DNA of 64,000 nucleotides from contig JAPTOF010000017.1 in the NCBI GenBank assembly GCA_028554755.1, forward strand, positions 1,736,001 to 1,800,000, written 5' to 3'. This document shows, piece after piece, positions 12,639 through 24,050 of this stretch. The position numbers and the translations under genes are program-made. Source of the stretch: Cordia subcordata (lineage: Eukaryota > Streptophyta > Magnoliopsida > Boraginales > Cordiaceae). The notes under the pieces were generated by a model that saw only the letters and a list, made by a program, of their open reading frames with translations, was not told where the DNA came from and ran no database searches. Position 1 is the first letter of the stretch, and every line of letters begins with the position of its first letter.

Positions 12639-12900
12639 CCATTTATATTCTATTATTTTATGACTATATATGTTACTAAACGATATACTTATGAGTTAGC
12701 TGCATCATGTTAAGCCTATACTATGGTGATATTCTAGTCATAGATTCTTAAATTTATCATTCACAGTGCTAACACTCCAAATATTATCATGCTTCTCTAT
12801 CTTTATTATGGTGAATAGGTGGGATTGTGTATGGACACTATGCATTGCGCACAATGATATAGTTGGTTGCTAATTGATAAAGACAGTTAACTTGAAAATG
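12639..12900. repeat. Direct repeat, right copy (pair with 8165-8428)
   Basis: Partner of the repeat at 8165-8428, same orientation, with scattered substitutions. See that entry for the shared words. Confidence 0.8.
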
Positions 12901-14002
12901 ACAAATATCGAGTTATTAGAATAACCCACAAACTAAACTACGCAAACAATTGATATGTTCAATCATTGGTCTTGTTCTAGTTCATTTACGCCTTAAATTT
13001 GAATTAGTTAAGAAGATATTTTTTTAAAATAACCCAAATCATTTTTATGATTATGTATTTATAGTTCAAACCTAATGTAAGTAATAAAGAGTTTCTAAAA
13101 ATATTTTGAAATTTATAAAAAAAATAAACCCAAATCAATTGAATTCCCAATTCCTATTGTCTATGCTTAACAACCTTATGACTAAGGTACACACTTCTTT
13201 TTGGAAACAGATCTACATAGCTAGTTTTGAAAGATTGCTTAAAAATCTAACATCTATTTGTGGAAAGACTAAGGTATATACCTGTTTTTGGAATAGTAAG
13301 GAAGTGACTATATGACTTTAGTGCTAAAAACCAATCACACCACTCGACATAATAATCACACCACTTGTCCTCAAGCAGCTATTTTTCTTAAATCTCAATA
13401 CTAATTCAAAGTAGAAAAATTCAGGAATGTATTCTCAAGGATCCGACTTTATACGCAATCTCTTTTGGATTCTATAGAAGAGTGTATGAACTAATATCTC
13501 ATTGCCCGTTTTCTTTGCTCACTTTTTTAAATAAAAAAGGAAGCTTACCATCGAAAGTCAAATGAATTGTGCTAAAGTCAGCTGATGAAGTGTATGGGAA
13601 CAACTATCTTACGAGCAGAATACTTTCATGTACTTTATTCTCATACACTTCCTCAGATAAAACATTAACCAATTATCTTACAAAAACAAGAAATAAAACA
13701 AAAAATCGTAACCCATTCCCACAAAAATTTATTATTAAGCGATCTTTGGATGAATGATACAATTTTAGATGTTCATTATCCTTAAATACCATATAGCACA
13801 CAATTGAATAGGCATAGTAAAAGCACAAGTAACAATCAAATTGAGTGCAAAAATGAATGGGAAAGCAAAACCTCTTAAAAAGATCTTTGGCCGAGTGTTA
13901 TGGTTGTGTAAAGTTTATTCCAAAACTGTTGGTTCAAGTTAATAATGCAGCAAAACCGAGCCTGTTTCTACCCTGGTTAAGTGGCTTGGTATTATCCCAA
14001 CT
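12901..14002. other. No gene recognised
   Basis: Only short open frames (13106-13315, 13569-13757) with no domain signature. Confidence 0.4.
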
Positions 14003-14190
14003 ATGTTAAGCTTGCAATGTTTCCCATCAGCCAATTCATATTTACTTTTGTTTTTTGTTATAAAATAATAATAGACTTTCATTCTCCAAGCACTCTTATG
14101 TTAAGCATGCAACGTTTCCAGGAACCAATTAATATTTGTCTTTTTTTGTTATGAAATAAAATTTGATTCTTCATTATCCAAGCATGCTTT
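14003..14190. repeat. Two tandem copies of a 95-bp unit
   Basis: Copy 1 starts ATGTTAAGCTTGCAATGTTT at 14003. Copy 2 starts ATGTTAAGCATGCAACGTTT at 14098. Both continue through CCAATT, a T-rich tract, GTTATRAAATAA and end near TCCAAGCA. They are moderately diverged. Confidence 0.85.
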
Positions 14191-14306
14191 ACTTGAATAA
14201 TGTGTTGTAATGATTTGTAGTCCTTAAGCAATGTGTCTAACCAAAAAAAAAAAAAAATACCCCAAATTTTTGAAAGACAAAAAAGCTTTTTGCTTTGTAT
14301 AGATTC

Positions 14307-14370
14307 CTTTTTGGCCATTTTTGGCCAAGCACTTTTTGGCCATTTTTGGCCAAGCACTTTTTGGCCATTT
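14307..14370. repeat. 25-bp tandem repeat, 2.6 copies, rich in TTGGCCA palindromes
   Basis: Units start at 14307, 14332 and 14357. Each full unit contains TTTTTGGCCA twice and the linker AGCA. The copies are identical, so the expansion is recent. Confidence 0.95.
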
Positions 14371-14479
14371 AACAAGGTTTTACAAATATTAGCTCTCAAA
14401 TCTGCAACACTTGTACCCAATATCTTAATAGCCTCAAGGTCAAAATAAAACAAAGGAAGTACAATCAATATCATCAATA

Positions 14480-15341
14480 ACCGGTAATTGAACTTTATAC
14501 TTATATTTTAACCAAAATTGTATATAAAAGTGGCTTGTCAGACATTCCAGTTATAATATAAAGCACACCAATATATATACATTAAAAAGCTTTGAATTCC
14601 TACCTACGTGTAGCAACTCTAACCAACGAATTGCAGAACTTACACTAATAGACTAACCTTTTTCTTTACTAAGTCTCAAGAGTAACTTTTCTTCTACACT
14701 TATTTCATGCTATATGAAACCAGCAACAACATGTCTTACCATGGTCAATATCCACCATGGCAACAATCTGGCCTATTGGGAACAATCTAACAAGTATATT
14801 AGATACCCAATTACACAAATAGAGGATAAAGGAACTCAAATTGAAATGCACTTAAAAAATATCCATTCTTCATGGATTTTATGTCAAATATCGTCTTGAA
14901 ATTCTCAACATCAATGAAACTATCCTCAGCTTTTCTATATGTTCTAGAATAGAGTTGTCTAAGCTGCTATGAGAAAGAACTCTCACCAACGTTCAATCTG
15001 AAATTGAACAAATTTTAACATAAATATTACTAAAATTAACTTATTGATGTAATTCAATAATATTCAAACACATGACAATAATTATCTTGGGTGAACTTTT
15101 TAGCCTAGATAAGGGGATTGAGAAATACTATAGTTGCAGTAGGTGTATTAGTAATCTAGGCAATACCTAATGTAACATGTATGATATATTAAAACTTTAG
15201 CATCAATGAGAAAAGCAAGCCTAGTTACTACATCTCTTCTTCTTTATATATGTTATTTATGTGATTATACTCATGTGTGTAATAGATTTTTGTTGCTATA
15301 TTCTGTTTCCATTGTTGATTAGTTTATGGTTTAATAAAATT
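14480..15341. other. No gene recognised
   Basis: AT-rich DNA, short chance frames only. Confidence 0.4.
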
Positions 15342-17189
15342 TTAAAATTGGGCAAAATGACAATGATCAAAAGGCCCTTGCAACGTGGGATGCTGGCAAA
15401 GACCTTCAAAGAAGTCATCTGTTGAAGGCCTCGCAGCCAGTTGCCTAAAATAAAGAGAAGAGAAGGTGACGGGGAAGTCACAGTCTCTACGCAAAATTAT
15501 GAGACTATCCTGGCACCGAAAATATCTACTAGCTTGGAGAAAATAGAAAGGTGATTCATCCACCACCAAGCCTCAAAGAAAGGCAGGCTATCTTTCACCA
15601 AGGTGGTCCAGTGGTGCAAGTCGGCCCCAAGTTGGGAAACTACAACCGCATCCTTGGATTGTTGGAAGGTCACCCTACCAGCAAAATTCTCGCTCGTGAA
15701 AGAGGAGAGAGGGACAGGAAAACCCTGAGCATATCTAAGTTGCTGTGAAAAAAAGTGTGGTTGATAAAATTCAAAGCTTTATGTCCTTCAGGGATGCCTA
15801 GTGATAAGAGCTACAGATGAACACGGCTCATGACCCGGGTTTGCTCTAGTCCACTGTCTTGGGTGAGTGCTCTCGACTTAACCATGCATAGTATAAGGGA
15901 CGTACTGTGCAGTCGAGGTTTGTCAATTAATGGTCAGACTACACTGGGTGTACCGGTGACCAGACTCCGCCAGTTGGATTTCTCTTATCGAAAAAAAAAA
16001 AAAAAAAAAAAGTTGAATGTTGTAAGATTAATGGGGAGTTTAATACTCACCACATAATGGAGCTTGTGGCCAACCAGAAAGCTAAAGAAAATGTCGTACC
16101 TTAGTTTTATCAGAATCTAGGGGGATGCTGTACGACAACACAATTTGAACCAAAAAGAGGAAGCAGCTGAAATCAAAATCTTCAATGGACAGTGAGAAAA
16201 GACGTTCAAGCAAGAATCTGGGCAAGCGATCATTATTAAGGTCATGGTACTGGTTCAAAAGAGTGCTATAGATTGGGATAAGACTCGTAATGTTGGACGG
16301 CTTGCAAAGGTTCCTTGATAAAGTTGAGAGGTAGACGTAGAGCCAGAGTTGAAAGAGCTAAAAGAGGGCCTGTAGAATGGTCCAAAGAACTTTCCTTTTT
16401 CATCTTCTCAATGAGCCGCAACATGGACCTATAAAGGTAAGGCAACACTAATGGTATAAGCGCTAAAGGCTATTGCTGGGTAAGCACTTATACAAGAGGA
16501 AGAAGATTCTTGGTAATTTTCTAGAGAAGGAATAGAGGTGATATTTACACAACCAAAAAAGGATGAACACATAATGCTCAATATCGAAGACAGTAGTATT
16601 GTCAAGTCCCATATGGTGTTTAATGAAGGTTTTGAGGGTGGAGACATTTTTGTCCAGGTTAAGACCATGGCTATCATCTTTGGTGAATGTGTCTACTAAA
16701 ACTATTTGGCTATAGGGATAGAGACCAAGAAAGGTCGCCAGGTCAAACAGGTGATGGTGGCATAACTGAACGGAAAGAGAAAGTAGTTCATATGGTGGAC
16801 TAAAAAAGCAAGTTTGAAGCGACAAATGGAGAATTGGGGACAAGAGGCTCATATGAGAACTGTATGGCATTAAAGATGCAAATTATTTTCCAGTCAAGCT
16901 ATTTGGATGCCTGAATGCGGTGTAGCCAACTGACATAGAGAAATTGATTATCTTTTTCCTTAAAAGACAACCAAATTTTAGATGGATGCTTTTTTAAGAA
17001 AGAAAGGACTTGTGTGGGATGCACAAGAGTAAAGAGATTGCCCTTCGTGATGGGAAGGTCTTGACCGTAAGGAGAATCTTTGAGGTTATGAGTGAAATAG
17101 GGCCCAAGAATACTCCAATAAGGGTGCCCAGAGTAGACTTGCACACCAATATTGAGTTTTTTTGACTTTGTATCTAGAAAGGTTTTCAA
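15342..17189 (-). pseudogene. Plant mobile domain (aminotransferase-like, PMD) relic
   Basis: Read from 17189, broken frames give GHPYWSILGPYF, then FIKHHMGLDNT, then EHYVFILFWLCKYHLYSFSR, then a switch of frame to AFSAYTISVALP and LYRSMLRLIEK, then DHSTGPLLALSTLALRLP. The order (a 'FWLCKY' helix, an 'ALA..LYR' helix, a 'GPL.LLQLWAW.RFP'-like stretch) resembles the PMD family, which occurs both in plant transposons and in a few host proteins (MAIN-like). A further frame at 15569-15342 (CDFPVTFSSLYFRQLAARPS) resembles the usual downstream 'SRQFG..Q..P' region. At least two frameshifts and an inserted SINE show it is dead. The family assignment is by recognition of pattern, not alignment. Confidence 0.5.
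15791..16011 (+). mobile_element. tRNA-derived SINE with poly(A) tail
   Basis: The 5' end GGGATGCCTAGTGATAAGAG resembles a tRNA A box, and GACCCGGGTTTGCTC about 35 bp later resembles a degenerate B box, as expected for an internal RNA polymerase III promoter. The body has no ORF and ends at a run of 21 A (15991-16011). Its length of about 220 bp fits plant SINEs. It lies inside the mobile-domain pseudogene. I could not find a convincing target duplication next to the tail. Confidence 0.7.
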
Positions 17190-17402
17190 AACAAAAACAA
17201 GGTCGCAGTGTTCACCAATATTTGATGGTGGAGAGAAAAGGCTCTTGAATGCTTAGCGTCTATGCTTTTTGGAGACTTAGTGAAGATCAAAACAAAGAGA
17301 AAAGGCGAAACGAGGAGGAAATAAAACCCAAACTCTTTTTAAAGGAATCAAACGACAATTGATCTAAACTAATCAAGGCCGTATCAGACACATTATGGGA
17401 AT

Positions 17403-19061
17403 TAATGTGTGTGAGTTGTGTATGTTTGTATAAAGTCTTTGTATACACTTCTTAGGGTGTTTTAAAGCTCATTGGCGTACATTTAGTATAAAGTTTATAC
17501 ATATTTGTTAATAGTTGTACATAAGGTGAATAATTGCATAAATGCTATAGTAAGTGCTCTAATTGCATGACTTAAGTGCATTTTGGGTGAAGTTGATACT
17601 TGAGCTTAAATGAAGAATTTTAAAAGAAGATCAATAAAGATTTGATGTTCCAAAATAGGATTTAAGCGTGCTTGATGATGCACGTGGCCAAGAAGGAAGT
17701 ACTGGAGAAAACAGAAGGGGAAACGAAGCTAAAACAAAGAAGATATGCTACTACATGTCGACCCCCTATTCCAGTACCGATCGACCAGTAGTCTCTTTCA
17801 GTACACTCTTTCGGCAGTTCCAATAGCTCCATCAAAAGTAGCAGCTGAGTAACCTCCAAGTAGCAGTCGACTGGTTAGGTCTTCCGGTAATGGCACTGAA
17901 GGTCTATTTAAAGCCCGTTTTAAGCCATTTTTAGGTGGGGAACTTTAGTTTCTTAAACTCTAATAAACCCTAACCATTTTCCCACTTCACCAAACACCCA
18001 AAACCACCATCCTACACTAAACCAAGCAAGGATTGAAGCTTGTAACAAGAGATTGAAAGGTTTTACTTTGGATTTGAGCAAGGGTTTAAAGAGGAGTTTC
18101 TTATTCTTTTTCTTATTCTTGTAAATATGCTTTGTAATTGAGTTAGATATAGGGTTGATTGATGTTGTATATTAGATTATGGCTTTGAATAAAGGATTTG
18201 TGTATATCTTTGGCTCTTAATACATGTTTGTTTACATAAATCTATGGCATGATTCAATATGTCTATGTATTGAAAATCAAACATGTCTATGTATTGGTTA
18301 AAATGCCTAAGTGAACTTGCATGTGTTATTTGTGCTTCAAATGCTTTTATCTACTTATATAGGTGATGTGATTGTGCTTAATTCATGGCTTTGCTTAGTA
18401 GAGTAGGCTTTATCTTTAAATCCAGCTAATACGTTACATGGCTTTGCTTAGTTGAGTTTAGGTGCAAGTCCTTGGCTTTAAACCCAACCAAGCGGATAAG
18501 TTAACCAAAACTAGAGTATCCCTTACCCACATTAGTGTTGGTTAATTAAGCCTTAATGTCACGTAGTATTTAGGTGCTAGTCCTTCGCTTTAAACCCAGC
18601 CGAGAGGATAAGTTCTAAGCACAGATTACGTAGGCTAAGAGGGATTAGCCCTTAGCTTTAAATCCAGCTAACCGATTGAACCACTAGTATTGGTTAAGAG
18701 ACCCTCAATCAACACAACGACAATAGAAGTCCTAAGCTTGAGATAGGCCTAATTCGTTATCTTTGCCCAAGTCTAGTTGCAATGCAATCACCCTAGGTCT
18801 TCTTTTGCTTTGATTAGGTTTCCTTTCTTAGATTGGCACCCTCAAGTTCTTCCATAGTTTAGGTGTGTTTTCCTTTGTTTTGAACTCCTTTAATCCTAAA
18901 AGGACCACAAATATACACACACACATACGTAGATTGTCTTAGGCACCCAAACACATAGATATCAAACTAAGGTAGCCTCCCTATGGAGACGATACCCATA
19001 CTCGAATCCACTATACCACGAACGATCCGTACGCTTGTGGGAGTAAAACTCGACACGATCA
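17403..19061 (+). mobile_element. Solo LTR of a retrotransposon (1659 bp)
   Basis: The ends are TAATGTGTGTGAG and CTCGACACGATCA. They form an inverted pair if the first bases were TGAT, and the related copy ending at 961 does have TGATGTGTGTG. The flanks GGAAT (17398-17402) and AGAAT (19062-19066) match in four of five bases as a target duplication. Near the 3' end the phrase CTCCCTATGGAGACGATACC and the CCGTACGCTTGTGGGAG stretch resemble the 3' part of LTRs in large plant retrotransposons. No internal retrotransposon coding follows, so this is probably a solo LTR left by LTR-LTR recombination. Confidence 0.7.
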
Positions 19062-19066
19062 AGAAT

Positions 19067-20324
19067 TATACCCCATAATCATGAAAAGGCTTGGGAGACG
19101 TGAGGACGTCAAATTTGGTCGCAAGACTTGAAGTCGATGGGTGCATGTGGTGATGAGATTAATGGGACACATAGAGGCACTAGATTAGCTTGTACAAAGA
19201 TCATGGGCAACAGGTTGCAACATGCATTTAATGCGAGAAGCGTCTAGAAGCAAGAGTAACTTTTAGAATTTGAAGAGGCTTACAAATCAACTGCGTTAAA
19301 AAAGTGTGCAGAGCACGTGGCCTAATACAAGCATAAGCAATCTTCATGACATCATTTGAATAGCTTATGACCAAGCGACCTGAAGGCTGAATAGGAGATT
19401 AGTGGCCGAAATAGGCCAACTAGTTAGACTGAAACAAAGGTCGAAGATGTTACTTATAAAGCATGCAACGACCAAATCATGAACTGTAAAATAAAATAAC
19501 ATATATGGCTCACATGATTTTTGAAATGAGAGACTAAGTCAAAATAAACATGTACGACATTATTTGGTTGAGTGAAAATAAGGGTAAAATCTGCTAAAAG
19601 TCAAATCAAAGCGAACGATCTGAAGTAGTACCAAAGTCAAGGTGTGTTGTTGAGAGACCTTAGAGACTAACAAAGTATAAAAGCATTTCAATGCTTAGTA
19701 GGAAGGGATCCCAGAATTACTATATCTTACCATGTTTTTACATATTTAGCTCTTTATAGCTTAGTCATAGTTAGCTTAATTGTAACTTAATCGTAACATC
19801 GCTATAGCATAACCATAATTTAGCCAACTCCCATTGCTATAATTCGCTTTATAGCCTAGATAGTTTACTTTGTAATTCAGGTTTCAGCTACTTTGCTGCA
19901 ATTAACTTTACAGTCTCTCATAGCTTACGTTGTAGTTCACATTACGACTTAAGGTGCACTAATCCTACTGTACTTCAATTTATGGATGGAAAAATTTTGC
20001 TGTAAGTAGCTTTACTGCGTGAAAGATTAATGGGCTCCTTGATAATTTATTGATTTATAATAAAATTCAGTGTCTATCTCATTTTCCATTTTTGGTTTGG
20101 TCTAAGTTTTGATTTTATTATAATTGGAGAGCCCCTAATCCATATCACATCAAGTCCCTAGACCAAGTTCAAGGCAAAGAAAGAACCCATAATTATGAAA
20201 TTGTTCAAGGAAACTAAGTGGCTGCATAAGTATTACAGAAACGTTCGGCCTCATCGCAAAAGAACTACCTAGCCAAAGCTGTAGCCAAGGACTTGTGGCC
20301 TAACAAAGATTCTTTCAAGCAAAC
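19067..20324. other. No gene recognised
   Basis: Between 19730 and 19960 there are loosely repeated words (TATAGCTTA, GTAACTTAAT, TTTATAGC). No supported ORF. Confidence 0.4.
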
Positions 20325-20325
20325 A

Positions 20326-20521
20326 AAAACTATAATAATAATAATAACAACAACAACAACAATCACAATAACAATAATAATAACAACAATAATAATAAGA
20401 ATAATAACAATAACAATAATAATAATAATAACAACAACAATAACAATAATAATAACAATAACAATAATAATAACAATAACAAAAATAACAATAACAATAA
20501 AAACAATAATGATAATAACAA
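20326..20521. repeat. Compound (AAT/AAC)n microsatellite
   Basis: About 195 bp made almost only of AAT and AAC triplets. Frames on both strands give low-complexity Ile/Thr or Cys/Tyr runs that are not proteins. Confidence 0.95.
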
Positions 20522-20529
20522 TTAGAGAT

Positions 20530-21509
20530 ACACCCGTGCATGGAAAGGAGGATTAGAAACAATATTTAGTTGAATTATGCTGAAAAATATAAGTTCCAAA
20601 GTTTTGTATTATATTAATGTATTTCGTTAATATTAGTAAATTATTTAAAATGTTACTAATAAATAGTTATTTATAATAACAAATTAGTTAGCATGTTCTA
20701 AAGTAGAAGAGTAAATGAAATTATTTGATAATAAAATTTACATGTTAAGGTTCTATTTGATATAATGAATTGCAATTATTGTAATACTATTTTTTACTTG
20801 TGATGCGTAATTTGAATTAAAATTGGTAAGAAAGTATTATATTTGTTAAATATATTATCGATTTAAAAAAATAGTAAGGCTAAAATTAAAGTTGGAGTTT
20901 AAGGATATATAACACGATAATTATATGATGGAATTTTAATTGGTACAACAGCTTTGTGTAATAGTACAAATACAATTTTTGTAAGTTAAGGAGAAATATA
21001 GGACTTAAAAATGAAGAAAAGTAGTATTATTATAGATGTTCTATTTAGCATATTGGTTGAAATATATATATATATATATATATATGATAAATAAGTTTGA
21101 TAGAGTAAGTTAAAGTTTTTATTAATAAATAAAATTATGAAATAACAAAACTTTTTTTGCTATTTTTCAAGTTGAATTGATAAAATACAAACTTGTGAAT
21201 ACTATTGTGTTTTTAATGATAAGATGTATCTCAAGTAAATTTAGTTAAGACAATAAAAATTTTGTAAAATGAACAAAAACCTGAAGTGATTATGATGGAA
21301 AGAAAACCAAGAAAAATAAAGAAATAATAACATATAGGTAAACTATAAATCAAAAATTTTATACATTTGAATTAAATTAATAACTCAATTACAATTTATA
21401 TTATTTATTTTATTGAAAACAATATTATTTTTAAATTTTTTTGCAATGTGGTTAATTGTTTCATTCGTTTTTAAATTTTTGCAAACTAAAAGATGCAAAA
21501 TAATATCTC
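20530..21509. other. No gene recognised
   Basis: Very AT-rich, with a TA microsatellite at about 21066-21085. No open frame of note. Confidence 0.4.
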
Positions 21510-21868
21510 ATAAATTATTACATTTAGCATTTTCATAAGCAAATCTGCAGTTTCAACTTTGACAAAGTGTACAATGTCAGCATCCCATAGAACAAATTTT
21601 GCTTTGTCTGTTGAATCTTCAACTAATGCATGTACTTTATACCTAAAGACCAATAACAAATAAAATCACTATGTTGTAATGGGAAATATAATATAAGAAG
21701 AAATATAAAAATTAGGAAGCAATTATAAAGGAAATACCTTTGAACAGCAACCTTTGCATAGTACTTACATTTTTTACACAAAAAATTTTCACCTTCAGGT
21801 TTCACTTTGGTATTACATGATTCACAGGCATCATAAACCCAATCTTCTTTAGGTATGAGTGATGTAAT
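21510..21868 (-). pseudogene. RPA1-like C-terminal OB-fold/zinc-ribbon fragment
   Basis: Two exons join in phase. Exon 21868-21738 reads ITSLIPKEDWVYDACESC, then KVKPEGENFLCKKCKYY. Exon 21642 to about 21510 reads YKVHALVEDSTDKAKFVLWD. Acceptor AG before 21868, donor GT after 21738 and acceptor AG before 21642 are all present, and the split Arg codon closes correctly. The C-x2-C...C-x2-C pattern followed by a Y+VHA.V.D.T..A.FVLWD strand is typical of the replication factor A large-subunit C-terminal DNA-binding domain, which binds single-stranded DNA. RPA1-like paralogues are numerous in plants and some travel on Helitrons. No upstream OB folds are recognisable within the next kilobase, so this is a fragment; a divergent intact gene with long introns is less likely. 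Confidence 0.7.
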
Positions 21869-22435
21869 CTAAGCACAAACAACAAAAACATTTGATTAAT
21901 AAAGTAGTAAGTATCATTTTGTAAATTAGTAAATTATTGAATAGACAATTTTATGAAAAAATGGAAGTGATACATTAACTTTAATTCCATGAAGAATTGA
22001 AATATTGGGTATCATAATATAGACATTATATGCAGCAAATAAAAATATGTCTACCAATTATTATGTAGAAATAAAAAACCTTTCTTTGTTGGAAATAACT
22101 ATACCTAATCGATTTCACATCAAACATAAAAGGTAACAATGACTACCTAATCAATTTCACACAAAAATCAATGCATTTTTGTTGTAAAACCGCAATCACT
22201 TGTCTGAGCCATCAATAACGTGTCTGACACAAGTTAATATAAGACAGCTAACAGTAACTTTTAATTTGACCCGTTCAAAAAAATATTTTTGTCAAAACAG
22301 CTATTGACAAAAATAATATATATATATATATGAGAAATTATGCAAAAAAAAAAAGTGACATAACAATTTTGTAGCATTTGTCAAACGGATGAAAAATCTC
22401 ATATTAGTTGCAAGTTTAGTATAATAAAACAAAAA

Positions 22436-22535
22436 TATAATAATAAAAATAACAAAATAACAATAGCAATAAAAATAATAACAACAATAATAAAATCATA
22501 ATAACAAGAACAACAATTACAACAACAACAACAAC

Positions 22536-22574
<39 letters not shown>

Positions 22575-22581
22575 CATAATC
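22436..22581. repeat. (AAT/AAC)n microsatellite heading module 1
   Basis: AAT/AAC triplets, ending in a pure (AAT)n run at about 22535-22572, immediately before repeat module 1. Confidence 0.95.
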
Positions 22582-22597
22582 CTTATTGAAATCGTAA

Positions 22598-23030
22598 TCA
22601 TTATTTACCATTTCCATTTTATAAAGAATGTGTTGCTTGGCCAAAAACTTATCACTAACTCATGATAAATCAACGACAATATGTTCTATAACACTAATAC
22701 AATATGATCAAAAATCTCAAAGGATGAAAAATTTGGGATTGTGTTCTGATAATGCCTTCTAACATTCACAGCGTATGTGACGGATGAAGTCCTATTCCAC
22801 TAAACATTGACCTAATTGTTGTTATACACTTTTACAGCATGTAGTGCTAACATATCCTGCTCAATATAGTTTATACATTTAGCAAACTTTCACATCCACA
22901 CCCTTTTTTCCAAACACATTAGTGTTCATTTTTGATAAGTTATAAGTTTTTTCTAACAAAATCTTAGATTTAGTATTCGTGTACACTAATAGATTTTTTA
23001 TGACAAAGTAGGCATATTTTATAAAGCCAT
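22598..23030. repeat. Repeat module, copy 1
   Basis: First of five diverged copies (others at 23290, 24045, 26040, 26920). The shared order is TTTACCATTTCCATTT, GAATGTGYTGCTTGGCC, GATGAAGTCCTATTCCA, TAACATATCCTGCTCAATAT, CCAAACACATT and GACAAAGTAGGCATATTTT. Read on the minus strand this copy has stop codons in the frame that is open in the other copies. Confidence 0.85.
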
Positions 23031-23139
23031 GAAGTAACAAAAGAAAATAATGCACATATAATGCTTCAATATATGTGCTTTAATATGATAAAGAGATAAC
23101 AATAACAATAATCTTATATTAATCACAATTTTAGTAAGA

Positions 23140-23285
23140 TAAAATAAAAAAATAACAATAACAATAACAACAACAATGATAACACTAAAAATAATAATAA
23201 CGACAAAAGCAACAACAATAACATTCACAATAATAATAATAACAATAACAATCATAACAATAACAACAACAACAATCATAATCCT
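23140..23285. repeat. (AAT/AAC)n microsatellite heading module 2
   Basis: Imperfect AAT/AAC triplets with interspersed CAT and GAT words, directly before module 2. Confidence 0.9.
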
Positions 23286-23289
23286 AATT

Positions 23290-23712
23290 GTAATCATAAT
23301 CATAATTTACCATTTCCATTTCATGAAGAATGTGCTGCTTGGCCCACAACCTATCGTCATCTCACGATAAAACAACGGTATTGTGTTGTATAACACTGAT
23401 ACAATATGGTCAAATATCTGAAATGATGATATTGTGTTTTGATAATGCCTTATAACATTCATGGCGTATATGATGGATGAAATCCTATTCCAGTAAACAT
23501 TGACCTGATTATTTTTATAGACTCTAACAACATATTGTACTAACATATTCAACTCAATATAGTTTATACAGTTAGCAAACTTCCATATCTGCACCCTTTT
23601 TCCAAACACATTAGTGTTCATCTTTTATAAGTTATAAGTTTTTCCAACAAAATCATATATTTAGTATCCATGTACACTAATAGATTTTTTATTACAAAAT
23701 AGACATATTTTC
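23290..23712. repeat. Repeat module, copy 2
   Basis: Same word order as module 1. On the minus strand a frame of 104 codons is open (23621-23307), starting MNTNVFGKRVQIWKFANC and ending FFMKWKW. I do not recognise a family. Confidence 0.85.
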
Positions 23713-23839
23713 TAAAACAATCAAGCAACAAAAGAAAATAATACACATATAATTCTTTAATATATGTGCTTTAATATAATAAAAAGATAACAATAACAAT
23801 AATCTCACATTAGTTGCAATTTTAGTAAGATGAAATAAA

Positions 23840-24050
23840 AAAATAACAATAATAATAATAACACTAAGAATAAATCTCATATTAATTACAATTTTAGTAT
23901 GATAAAATAAACATATAATAATAATAATAATAACAATAACAATAACAATGATAACACTAAAAAAATAATAACAACAATAACAATAATAATGACAACAGCA
24001 ATAACAATAACATTCACAATAATAATAATAACAACAACAATCATCCTAAT
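23840..24050. repeat. (AAT/AAC)n microsatellites heading module 3
   Basis: Two AAT/AAC tracts separated by the phrase 'attaattacaattttagtatg', which also precedes the tracts of other modules. Confidence 0.9.

Noticed and set aside
14079..14477. 132-codon minus-strand ORF
   Set aside because: It runs across two tandem repeats and a poly-A tract, has no domain, and lacks coding-like composition.
15760..16020. GTTGA words as a target duplication of the SINE
   Set aside because: The left GTTGA is about 30 bp away from the SINE start, and the match is too short.
20269..20562. Long Cys/Tyr-rich and Ile/Thr-rich frames
   Set aside because: They translate a pure AAT/AAC microsatellite. Low complexity, no gene.
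22399..22644. Minus-strand frames of poly-Tyr/Cys or poly-Ile/Val
   Set aside because: Again a microsatellite translated in different frames.
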